Shown here: positions 53,941 to 64,000 of the stretch, in pieces
Layout: the number at the start of each line of letters is the position of its first letter
How positions within the stretch are numbered: the stretch's first letter is position 1
From: Pratylenchus scribneri
Taxonomy: Eukaryota; Nematoda; Chromadorea; Rhabditida; Pratylenchidae
Length of the DNA: 64,000 nucleotides
Assembly: GCA_030063045.1 (NCBI GenBank)
Contig: JAQSEB010000034.1
Span: 620,001-684,000 of the forward strand
Direction: 5' to 3'
The notes under the pieces: model-generated
Database searches by the model: none
Seen by the model: the letters and a program-made list of their open reading frames with translations, nothing else
Told to the model about the DNA's origin: nothing
Position numbers and translations under genes: made by a program

Positions 53941-55384
53941 TAGGCTTAAAGAACGGTACTTACGTACGCAGATTTGGAAAAAAATTTGAGATTCTTACTT
54001 TCTTATTCACATTTGATTTTAAAACGATGAAGAAAATAATAATTTTAGGATCTTATGACCAATTTTTGGGTAACAAAGGGTAATTTCGAGAGTGAAAAAA
54101 TATTTGGAGGTAGAAAATAATTAAGTATCTAAAGAAGAAACCAGATTGGTTTTTGAAAAATGGAAAACAAATTTCGAAAAATAAGAACATTTTTTGCCTC
54201 AAATTAATTTCAAATTGTTGTAAATTAATTATTATAAAAGCAATGATCTTCTGCACTGGAAGATGTACAGATTTTTCTACAAAAATCATTGAATTAAAAG
54301 TTTGATGTGAGAAGGATGACAAATTTTTATGATATTTTTTCCAATATTTTATTAAAATTGGCCAAAATATAAAAATAAAAGGAGGAAATGGTATGAATTT
54401 TTAAATAAAGAAAGGAAAGGAATAATAGTGAAAATTTGTTATGCCATGAATGCGCGAGATAGCAATGTGCGAGCAAATTTGCTTTACAGAATTTTTCAGC
54501 TTTTACCAAAACAATAACTATAATTGAGTAAAATTTAGGGCCAAGTTTAAGGTATAAAAAAGATTTGGAGGATGGGTCTTATAAATTAGGTTAGGCTTCG
54601 GTAACGCAGAGGATGGTTTTGGGCTTTGGGCTAAATTTAAATTTTGAAAAGGATGGCAGAATTCAGGGTCACAAATTTTGATTAACCAAAAGACTTAAAT
54701 ATTGTTACGCATAATGGAAGGGGAAATTGCACCATTTGCTGCAGAATTTTGTGTTTTTGTGGGCCAACTTTTTGTAAATTAAGAAAGGATGGGGAAGGTG
54801 GATGGGCTAAATCCGTCGAATCCATCTCGAGAATGTGTGTGATGGATGCGCCAATGCCAATATTATTTGTGAGGGGAGGAATGGTGGATGGGATAATCAT
54901 TCCATAATTCGTAATCTCGCATTTTCGGGGAATTTTGGCCATCCAAAAATGGGAACATTCACCCCTTTCCTCCTTTTCAATTGCGTCAAATTGAAAATGT
55001 GAATTTTATTTGGGCCGGCGCCCACCTAAAAGGGGCTTTTTGATGTTTTCCATTTTATGCGCCAAATTCACTTAAATTCAAATCGGAAATTCCTTCTTTC
55101 TTATTTTCATCATCAAAATTGGATGAAAATGTGCGCATTAAAATATGTTTTTGTTTATTCTTAATTTTGTTGGCTTATTAGTCCATTTTGGAATATCCCT
55201 GAGGGGGAGTATGAGGCAATGGAAGGAAGTAAAATGTCAGAAGGAATATCCGAATTGGATATTTTAATCCGTTTAATTTTGTGGATTGAAATGAATAAAT
55301 CAAGGAAAACAATATTAGGTAATTAAGAAAAGAAGTATAATATATTTAATTTTCCGAAATCTATTTGTTTAAAAAAATCTCCAA

Positions 55385-55500
55385 AATTTGGCCAAATCAG
55401 AATCCTTTAAGAATGCTAATTAAACATTAATCTAAACCTAATCTTAAGCCCCAGTACTTTGTTATGACAAAATTACATAGCCTCAAAAGATACGGAAAGT
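55385..55500. repeat. Palindromic MITE-like repeat, family 1 copy
   Basis: TTTGGCCAAATCAG at the left, ATCTAAACCTAATCTTAAGC inside, TTTGTTATGACAAAATTACA and TAGCCTCAAAAG at the right; diverged but same order of motifs as 952-1092. Confidence 0.5.
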
Positions 55501-57846
55501 TTTAGCCAAATTATTCCCATATTAATATTTAATATAATGATCAGAGATATGTATAGCCGTCTAAAATGCATATTAAATTAGCATTCTTTAACATAATTTA
55601 AATCTTTTTCTGTTAGGCAGATTTTAAAAATTTATTTATTTATTATTTAGGTTTGACCTTTTTTTTATATACATTCTCAAAATTTTTCTGCCGATGCCAA
55701 AGCCTTTTTATTGCATGCAAATATAGTACAAATAGATTATATATGAAGGAGGAAATGAAGGAGGAAGCATTTTTGTTTGATGAGGGTGAAGTGAATCCCA
55801 TACAAATAAAATAAATAAATATGTGGAGAATAAGTATACTGTGGCTCATGAACTATTGCGATTGCGATGAGGAAGGATTGAGGAAAACTAATATATGCCA
55901 TTCCATTTTGGATTTTTTGTTTTTGTTGGGTCGAGAATCTGTTTTGGCGGCTGGTCTGGGTCGACGGCCTCTCAAAGGATTCCCCGAATTAATAAAAAAT
56001 ATTTTTAGTAATTTTTGTCAATTTTTTGCTAGCCCCGGAATCCTTGTAAATGTTTTTTTCTCCATAATTCTAAATGCCAAATTGCAAATGTAAATATTAA
56101 TAATTATTGGAAAATGAAGGAACTAAAACAAAGCATTTTTCACGTGAAACTAGCTTTAAATTTAGTAAATTTAATATTTATATGACCTTTTAATTGAGTG
56201 AATTGGAAAGAAAGAATTTTAGGATTTAATTGGGAAAAGTTCTGACCAAAATGAAAGGAAAAATAGGCCAGCAGAATTCTTTAGTTTTCATATTTTGCCC
56301 CCTAATTTTTTGATCAATTAATTTTAGTAAACCTGAGGTTAGTTAGAGCTTAGAGTAAGATACCCAATTTTTATTTTTTATTAATATTGAAAGGGGTCAA
56401 AATTCGAGTAACTAGTAAAATAATTAAAAAGGAATATGTGGCTCAAAATGCAAATGAATTTGTACAGAGAGTATTGTGTGAAGTGGATTTCCTTTTCCTC
56501 AGGGGAATGTTTTTTTGAGATGCGCACTTTGTCCGGATAAATTTGCGGGATTTCCTTTGCAAAATATAATTACGCCATTGGCCATGTTTTAATTAATTAA
56601 TGTTTTCAGATTTCCCATCCAATAAACAGTCATTTTCCCCTAATTCGACTAATCCCCCCCCCCCCCCCACCTATGAATAATCGCCCAAAAGGAAGTTTGG
56701 CGCATTTGTCCCCGACGGGTTTTTGTGACGAACGCAATTTTTGTGAGGGAAGCAATTTTCTCTCATTGTTTTGTTTGGCGATTAAAGGATTAAAATTACA
56801 TTTTATGACAATTTTCCCCGCAATTAGTGAATTTAATTCCTTTGGTTTTTTTTTTCTGAATTATTTTAACTTTTTTTTGTCGTTTTATTTTTTATTTTGG
56901 TTCAAAAAATTTACAAATACATTTTTGAGTTAGCGAAGGCCCTCTTCGAATTCATAAATTATATTCCTACTGTAGCCAAAATTTCATGACGCTTTAAATT
57001 TTGATTGGAATAATCGGGCATTTCGCCTATCAAAACTATTATAAAAATCTATGACCTAAATTAATGGTAATTAGTCCTTTCTAGTAAATGGCTAGATTGA
57101 TTCTAGGAATATGCCGGATTTATTGGAATATAAGCAGAAAATAATATTATGAAAGGAATCAGCCAATTCTAATTTATTTTATATTCTAATCGCCCTTTCA
57201 TTTGATTATTTGTTTTCCCCGCCCAATGAGTGCCATTTGGGAATAATCAGTCGTTTTTTACACTTTTATTTTTGATTATTAAAAGAAGACGTAATTTGAT
57301 GGTCTTCTAATTGAATAATGAATGACGGCTGAATGTAGGGGAAAAGAAGATTAAAAATGAATGGAGGATTAATTTATGAATGATGGACAAACAACCCCGG
57401 CGGCAGTCATTTCCGATTTCCGTTAATTGAATTCTTCGGCATTTTTTTCAACGAAATTTTTGTATTGAATGTGCCAAAAAATGCTACTTTTATAAATTCA
57501 TTTGAAGTAGGAAGTAATATTGGCAATATTGGCAGAAAACCAGGAAGTATTCGCACTTAATCCGTCAAACTTATTTTGGCATCAATAGAGTGGAAATATA
57601 CGTTATTTAACGGATGTTTGAATTGAATGGATTTTAAAAATTTTAAAAAAAAAATAAAAGATAAAAGAATTGGGATTTTATCTGGTAATTAAATTTTGCC
57701 CCTTTAAATTCCAGAGAAAAAGTTGGATATAGAAATTGTAAAAAAATTAAATCACTTGCTTACTGCCCAATAGCTAATATCCATCCAAAAATAGCCACAA
57801 CCCACAAGCCATTTAATAATTCGTATAAAATAAAATATATAGTATA

Positions 57847-58108
57847 GGCGGAATTAAACTGGGGCAAATAGGGGGAATTAAATTGGGGCAAATAGGCGGA
57901 ATTAAATTGGGGCAAATAGGCGGAATTAAATTGGGGCAAATAGGCGGAATTAAATTGGGGCAAATAGGTGGAATTAAATTGGGGCAAATAGGCGGAATTA
58001 AATTGGGGCAAATAGGCGGAATTAAATTGGGGCAAATAGGCGGAATTAAATTGGGGCAAATAGGCGGAATTAAATTGGGGCAAATAGGCGGAATTAAATT
58101 GGATATTA
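57847..58108. repeat. 24-bp minisatellite, reversed orientation, 11 units
   Basis: Unit contains GGCGGAATTAAATTGGGGC followed by AAATA, the exact reverse complement of the 6.3-6.7 kb unit. Copies are almost identical. Repeating open frames on both strands are artefacts of the 24-bp length. Confidence 0.95.
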
Positions 58109-60222
58109 TTTAGTAAACAGCATCAGCAAGAATAATTGTTGATTTTGATTCCATCGGAGAAGAGTTTTCTTGTATCTTTAAACGATGTCAGATACCATAT
58201 TTTCATTTCATCTCATTAAATGCCTGAAGGCAGGGAAAATTTATGATGTGTTCCCTCAATAAAAAATTGAATTTATGCAATTAAAAAGTGTGAAATTAAA
58301 TGGGAAAAAATTGCAAATGCTAAATTGCAGATGCAGACGATATTTTCAAATCTTCTGGCCATAATTTTATGGTCAATGAGATAATCCGCAAATTATCCAT
58401 TTTAAAATATTCATCAAAATTTGGAGAATTTAGAAAATTAATTTTGAATATTTTTACATGAAATGACTGCAGGGAAATTAAAGAATGGAACAGTCTGCAT
58501 TTTAATTCTTCAATAGCCTATATTATATCTCAAGATTTTCTCCTCAATCGCGCATATTGTAAGAATGAGGACATTGGCATAAAATTTTTTCTTTGAATTA
58601 GGCTTAATCACAATTATGCCCTACTATGGGATTAATTTCGTCTTACCACTGGATTAATCTATTTTATCGAAAAAAGAGTGCATGCACTAATAAAATTAAT
58701 GAATAAAACAAAATAAAATAAACAAATAAATAAACTCCCTCAATTTCGAACGTAAAATTAAATATTGGGGTGTGGATTTGCCTAATCCTGTTTTGATAAT
58801 TTTGTTGGCATTTGACACCGATGGCGTAAATTGGTGGGAAAGCCCCCGATGAAGATTAGGATGTGATAGGGATAGGGGCATTGCGCGCGTGTTTGAATTC
58901 AATTAGTTTAGTAAGGTCATTACGTGAAAAATATCATATTCAATTTTAATCAAAAATCATGAAAAATTATGAGGCTTAAAATTATTTTTGTTATTATCAA
59001 AATGTTTATCGGATTTTGGATTTTTATGGAATTTTTAAGGGATTAGAATTATAGGCTAGAAAAACTATAAAATATTCTTTATTTTTTGTCCTTGAATAAA
59101 TCCGCGTCACTTTTTTGATAAATCTTCAAAAAAAAATGTAATGAAAAGTAGCTTAGATTGTAGTCATTTTCGGTTTGAAAAAATTTATGCAATTTAAAAC
59201 CGAAATTGGGAATTTTTACTCAAAAAACTGGAAAATAGGAGAAACTCAAACAGTCATTTTTTTAAAAAATCGAAAATCATATTTTGATCCCTGAACCAAA
59301 TACGATCTGCTCGAATGAGAAAAGTAAAGGAAAAATTCTTTAATTGAAGGCATTCTTTGTATTAAAAGAAACTTCATGGATATTTTTAATTTTTTGGTAA
59401 AATTACATTAGAAGAATGGTGAAAAATGGAAGAAAGTAATGGCGATTTTTGGAGTTTGGTTGCATTTGGTCAGGAAGAAAGGGTGGTGAATTTCCACCCG
59501 AATCCATTAAAAGCTCTTAATTAGTATGCACCAAACATTATTGTATTTGTGAAAACCCAAAATCCTGACTTTATGATATTTGCTGTGACCATCCGTGCAC
59601 AATAATTTCCATTATGAAGCTAGTAGTGGAATAGTTTGTGCATTTTTCAATTAATTATACTTTTCTGTACCCAAATCCACAAAATTCTCTCATAATAATA
59701 AAAATATTTTGTTTGAATGAAGCCTTTTTAATTCCTTCAATACTGCAAAAACAATTTATCAAATTTAATTGTTTTGAATCTTTTTTAATTATATCACACA
59801 AATATTTTGGTACAATTTGACGAGAAATAGAAGAGAGGATTAGGGTCGAATAATTAAAAATTAAATGGGAAGGAAAGGGAAATAGTAGAGATCTTTTCGG
59901 AAAAACAATTTGTTGCCTTTTTGTAAATTGAATTTGAACAAAAATAAAAAAAAATAAAATGAAATGGAATGATTTGAAGGGAAGAAAGTGTTGGAATATT
60001 CCTATCCTAATTAATATAAATATGTTTCAACGGGGATTTGATCACAATTTTTGGAGGAAGAAATTCTAAAAATATGTAAATTTGGACAAGAATCGGTCGA
60101 ATGGGATTTATTATTTTGTACATTTTATGCTTGGAACTAGTCTGATGAATTTTTGCAGCAACGAGGATGTTTCCGATTGATGGTGTCACCGTTGAACTGA
60201 AATATCCAAATATATTTATTAT

Positions 60223-63200
60223 TTATCTGCCCAACTCGCCCACCTTCTCGATTCGTGCCCTGAGGATATGTCGCCAAATTCTGCAGGCAATTCCGCCCCT
60301 GATGCCCAGCTTCATCAATTCCTCACGTGTCACCAACTCGAGAATATCCCTTTTGGTGTATCGTTCCCGTTCCAAAACATCCACCGAATGATCGTCGCAT
60401 CCAATTCGATAAAGCCATTCCTTGAGGGGTTCGTCTTCGTCGCTGAAAAATTTTGGGAGTGTGAAAATTTGGATTATGGCATCTGGGTATTTTTTTTCTT
60501 AATAACTAAGGGATTATAAAAATTGTAAAATTTTTAAATTTTTTTAAAAAATTTGCCGAAATATGTTGATGATTTTTTTTGTTTTTATGGTATTTTTCTA
60601 TTGAAATTTTCATTCAAAAAAGTGGCAAAGTATAGATAAAATTATATCGAAAATATACGTGAAAAATATAAATGCTCAAAATTTGCTTTTCTAATCAAAT
60701 CTAATATAAAAATTAGAACACTAAAAAATCCTCTCCCTATTAATTTTTAATATTAAATTTAAATGTTTAATTCTCCCACCTATTTAATATCATATACCGT
60801 ATACCCTTTTAATTGTAATTCACTTACTTATCAATGCCACTGTCATCAACCGAAAGAAGGGGCGAAAGGCGTTGTGAGGCACCGTTGCTGCCTCCGCCAA
60901 ATATTTGAGGTGGTGGAAGAATGGCAAATGAACTGCCACTTGGTGCCAGATCGGAAGTGGTCGATGCGCAAAGGGAACGAATTCGATCTTGCCTCTCCAC
61001 AAATGCCACCTCCAACACATTCATCAATTTCTTCTCCACATTCATCAGATCCTCGCAAAGTCTAAATATAAAAATTAGGAATTAAATTACTGCTAATAAA
61101 ATAATATCCAAAATGGTCAAAAATTTTAATTAAATATAATTTAAATTTTTAAAAATATTTAGTGGAAGAATTGCTGATTGCAATTTTAAAAATAGAATAA
61201 AATAAAAAATTTATTTTTCGATGGACCAAAATTAATTAAAATTTTAACATATTTTTTAAATATTTTGTAAACTCTGAATTTTTATTTAAAAATTGCCAAA
61301 CTTAAAAATCTTTTAAATTAAATATAAAAATTAAATTTTTGTCTTTCCAAGATATTTGAAAAAGTACCGTAATTCCTAAAAAAAATATTTAGTATAATTT
61401 TTTTCAAACTTACGTTTTAATTTGATCAGAATATGTTTTGCAAACATCCAAATCCGATGCCGAATGTCGGGGATAAGCAAAATCTTGGAGGTGAATTGTG
61501 GATTGGTTTTGTACATTTGTGTTGGCCATTTGTTGGAAATGTTCATCGGAGATGGGTTGGGGTTGATTTGGCAATGAGGCTTCGGCCGGTTTCAACAGCT
61601 TCAATGCTTGTTGGACGGCATTTCGGATCAAATCTGGTAAAAATTGAATTTGTTTTAGACTGCTTTAAAATTGAACTGTACCATCCAAAGTGAACATCCA
61701 ATGTGGTTTGATTTTTTGCAATTTCAAAAGTGGTTGGACCTTAAATTTTACATCATTTTAATGTCATTCCATCCTGCTTACCGTAGTTGGGAATAAATAC
61801 AAAGCAATAATGAGTTGTTGAATGGAAACGCCCGGCTCTTGGCGAGGACTCAAATTTTGGCAAATTCCCGTCAAAGTTGCTTGCAAATGCTCTTGCGGAG
61901 ATTCACCGGCCGTTTGGCCCTCTTTTGGCAGAATTAAAAGCTTAAAATTGAGTTTTTAGAAAGGAAATGAATGGTTTTAACCCTACTCTCAATCCTTGAA
62001 GCAATTGAGTCAATGCTGGTCTGGAAATGAGCAATTCTTCGGTGCCAACTTCATTCACCAATTGTTCATGCCATTTGTCGATTATCTAATAAAAATTTGG
62101 CGTTTTTACAAATATAAAAATTCATAAACTATTAAAAAAATTATTCGCTACTATTGGGGTTCGAACCCGGGCAATTCATCTCTTAACTTATATACCACTA
62201 CCCATTTGACTAACCCTGTACTCCCAGTTTTATTAACAATTAAATTTAATTATATTTAGTACTTTAAAAGTTCATTAAAATCAAACATTAGAGATCAAAG
62301 TATTTTTAATCCCTTTAAATTTAAATAATTTAGGGATTCGAGGAATTGTGACATAGGCGGATCCCGTGTCTCAATCTTTTTCTTACTTAAAATGGTTTCA
62401 TTTTTAAAAGGTTATAAAAACTATTTTAGATAGACTAAATATTTTTAATATTTATGGTTTCCTATGAATTATTTTATGATTTTTTAAAATTTTTGATAAA
62501 ATATTATTAGTAGGGATCGGATTTTTAAATTTTTCGTATTTTTCGTAGGTATTAAATTTGATGAGAAAAGTAAAAAAGAAAAATCAAATATTTTGAAGTT
62601 GCCGAAAACTATTTTGACAAAAAAACCTAAATAGGCGTACCTATTTTGCGATGTAAAAATCCACTCTAATTATTTTAAAATTTCCCCAATTTTACCTGTG
62701 CCTCGTGCTGTTCCAGAATGAGCATCAATGTGGTTCGTCGTTCACCCTCTTTTTGAAGGGTGAAAAAGAAATTCGAAAGTGAATTCTCCTCGGGAATGCT
62801 GAGTGCAGTTGAAGGTGAAACTCCGGCCAAAAATGGTGTTGAGTCCGAGCAAAATGATGGGCTCGCCGTTAGAGGGGTTTGAAAATCGCGAATTGGGCTA
62901 AAAAATGAAATTCATTTTGATTATTGACCAAATGTCCCCCACCTTGTTGGCTGAGAAACATGTGGAATTGCCAATGGACTTGAGGGCGAATGTTTTTGTT
63001 GTTGAACAGCGGCAGAAATGCATTGACGCATTGGAGGATGGGCAACCGACGATTGTTGTTGTTGGGCATTTTCCAGGGATAAAAGTGAGGAAATGGAGCC
63101 ACCGCCACCACTGAATTTGGGTGAAGCAGACAATGGGGGTTGTTGTTGGTATTGTTGGGCAGCAATTGGAATGGATGGAGGCAAAGATGGATGTTGCGAT

Positions 63201-64000
63201 GAAGCTGTAATTTTTATTGTATTATTATTTTATTTATTATTAGTTATCAAATTTTATGGAAAATTAGGTTGAAACATCTTTTGGCTCATTATCGGTAATG
63301 AATTGGAAGTGGATTTTTCTATGTTTCGACTTGTTTTTCGTAGGTATCAGATTCAGATTTGATGAGAAAATTAAATAAATAATTTTTTGAGGTAATTTTT
63401 TGACTAAATTAACTATTTTGGAATTTTTCTCAAGGGAAAATTTCATTAGAAAAATTCGAGAAAATATATTTTGTCATTCCGCCGGAAACCTATTTTGGCA
63501 GTTAATGAAAAATATTTTGTGATTTATTGCGACCTAAAAATTTGCTCATTCCTACCAATATAAATTCTTTATAGATTTTTTAGGATGAGTCAAAAACACA
63601 TTTTATTTTCATAAAGGGCAATAAATGAAAAATGAATATCGTGGCCTATTTTCTTTCTTTAACAAATGTTAAAATTAATGATTTATTTTTGCAATTTATT
63701 TACCGGATATATTTTTTAAAAATTTAAATAAATTCAACAAATTCTGAATCAGAATTAAATTTAAAAAAAAAACTCACATGCAGGTCCAAAAACTGATGGA
63801 GTGCAGAGGCAAGGTTCAATCTTCAGCTTTAGATTTCGCTCATTTCCAGTTCTGCCGCCTTTCTCTGGATGGCCCTTTTTGGCCATTGGGCCAACATGCA
63901 AAGTGGAAGAGAGGACAACGCCACTACCGGCGGCGGTGGTTGGGACAATTGTAGGCGGTGGTAAAGGATTGGTGGATGGAGGGCCAGCGCCGCCAGCATT
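60223..64000 (-). CDS. nsy-1: ASK1/NSY-1-like MAP3K, C-terminal part (kinase domain outside window)
   Basis: Exons, 5' to 3': 64000(partial)-63778, 63204-62943, 62897-62696, 62085-61987, 61940-61782, 61739-61682, 61633-61414, 61061-60828, 60442-60223 (TAA). The 5' exons encode a P/S/Q-rich linker. Then come segments matching the region after the kinase domain in MAP3K5/6/15: FFFTLQKEGERRTTLMLILE, a helical ISRPALTQLLQGLR, and KIKPHWMFTLDDLIRNAVQQ (human family: RPHWMFxxDNIIRRAVQ). A coiled coil (LMNVEKKLMNVLEVAFVERQ) and a terminal SAM-like domain (LKEWLYRIGCDD ... TREELMKLGIRGGIACRIW) follow. In C. elegans NSY-1 acts in the SEK-1/PMK-1 p38 stress and innate immunity cascade. Intron 62086-62695 contains a tRNA-like sequence. 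No lesions seen. Confidence 0.9.
62148..62222 (-). repeat. tRNA-like sequence (possible SINE head or decayed tRNA)
   Basis: On the minus strand a B-box-like GGGTTCGAACCCC follows an A-box-like TTAGTCAAATGGGTAGTGG at tRNA spacing. The T-arm stem is only three pairs and the acceptor stem does not close, so it is not a working tRNA. Located within an NSY-1-like intron. Confidence 0.4.

Larger units (their letters stand above)
50249..60222. other. Ten-kilobase intergenic region without a supported gene
   Basis: Low-complexity AT-rich DNA. Contents that stand out: a palindromic family 2 element (50405-50690), a threefold repeated block (53050-53940), a family 1 repeat (55385-55500), a C-run near 56657-56669 and the 24-bp minisatellite (57847-58108). 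Small open frames are not supported by splice signals or family resemblance. Upstream control elements of the divergently placed GPCR may lie at its left edge. Confidence 0.55.

Noticed and set aside
54682..54942. Minus-strand 86-codon frame as a gene
   Set aside because: No start context, splice partners or recognisable domain; typical chance frame.
58116..58225. Short plus-strand frame after the 24-bp array (VDFDSIGEEFSC) as an exon
   Set aside because: Reads like protein and has an upstream CAG, but no partner exon or family; not enough to call.

Overview
The window reads as nematode nuclear DNA. It is AT-rich, its genes are broken by many small GT-AG introns (often 36-50 bp), and it carries several minisatellites and short palindromic elements. 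Host genes resemble nematode families: a CYP33-like cytochrome P450, a rhodopsin-type peptide GPCR, a RING-H2 ubiquitin ligase and the 3' part of an ASK1/NSY-1 MAP3K. A tylenchid-like (plant-parasitic clade) nematode is my guess; the sequence does not fix the species.

Left host part (1-16.6 kb): a small AT-hook protein gene (minus, 0.47-1.59 kb); a 170-bp satellite (3.28-4.65 kb); a minus-strand gene with a polyglutamine segment and two zinc-finger-like units (6.14-8.49 kb); a proline/serine-rich polypurine-strand block (9.3-10.3 kb); and a nine-exon P450 (plus, 11.60-16.10 kb) whose introns hold inverted copies of one minisatellite family.

Central part (16,650-41,019): a complete Maverick/Polinton DNA transposon (virus-like, 24.4 kb) with 148-149 bp terminal inverted repeats beginning AGTAGTAAGGG and a perfect 6-bp target-site duplication, GAGAGG. 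It encodes a protein-primed family B DNA polymerase, a retroviral-type integrase with chromodomain, an FtsK/A32-like packaging ATPase, an adenain-like cysteine protease, a major capsid protein, a penton-like minor capsid protein and other small virion-like proteins. Most genes sit in two tight divergent clusters, 33.65 to 29.54 kb (minus) and 34.12 to 39.16 kb (plus), with touching or overlapping start and stop codons. Accessory genes include what looks like a stand-alone PAZ-domain protein (candidate small-RNA binder), a mucin-like type I membrane protein, an acidic coiled-coil protein and several orphans. The polymerase has one in-frame TGA, and one gene is split over two frames, so this copy is nearly but perhaps not fully functional.

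Right host part (41-64 kb): a membrane-anchored RING-H2 E3 ligase (plus, 41.90-44.77 kb); a seven-exon GPCR (minus, 45.62-50.25 kb) with a hAT-type MITE inserted beside a splice donor; about 10 kb of intergenic DNA with palindromic and tandem repeats; and the C-terminal half of a MAP3K5/NSY-1 homologue (minus, 60.22 kb to beyond the window end), whose kinase domain lies outside. Exon joins were inferred by eye from splice consensus and reading phase, not from transcripts.
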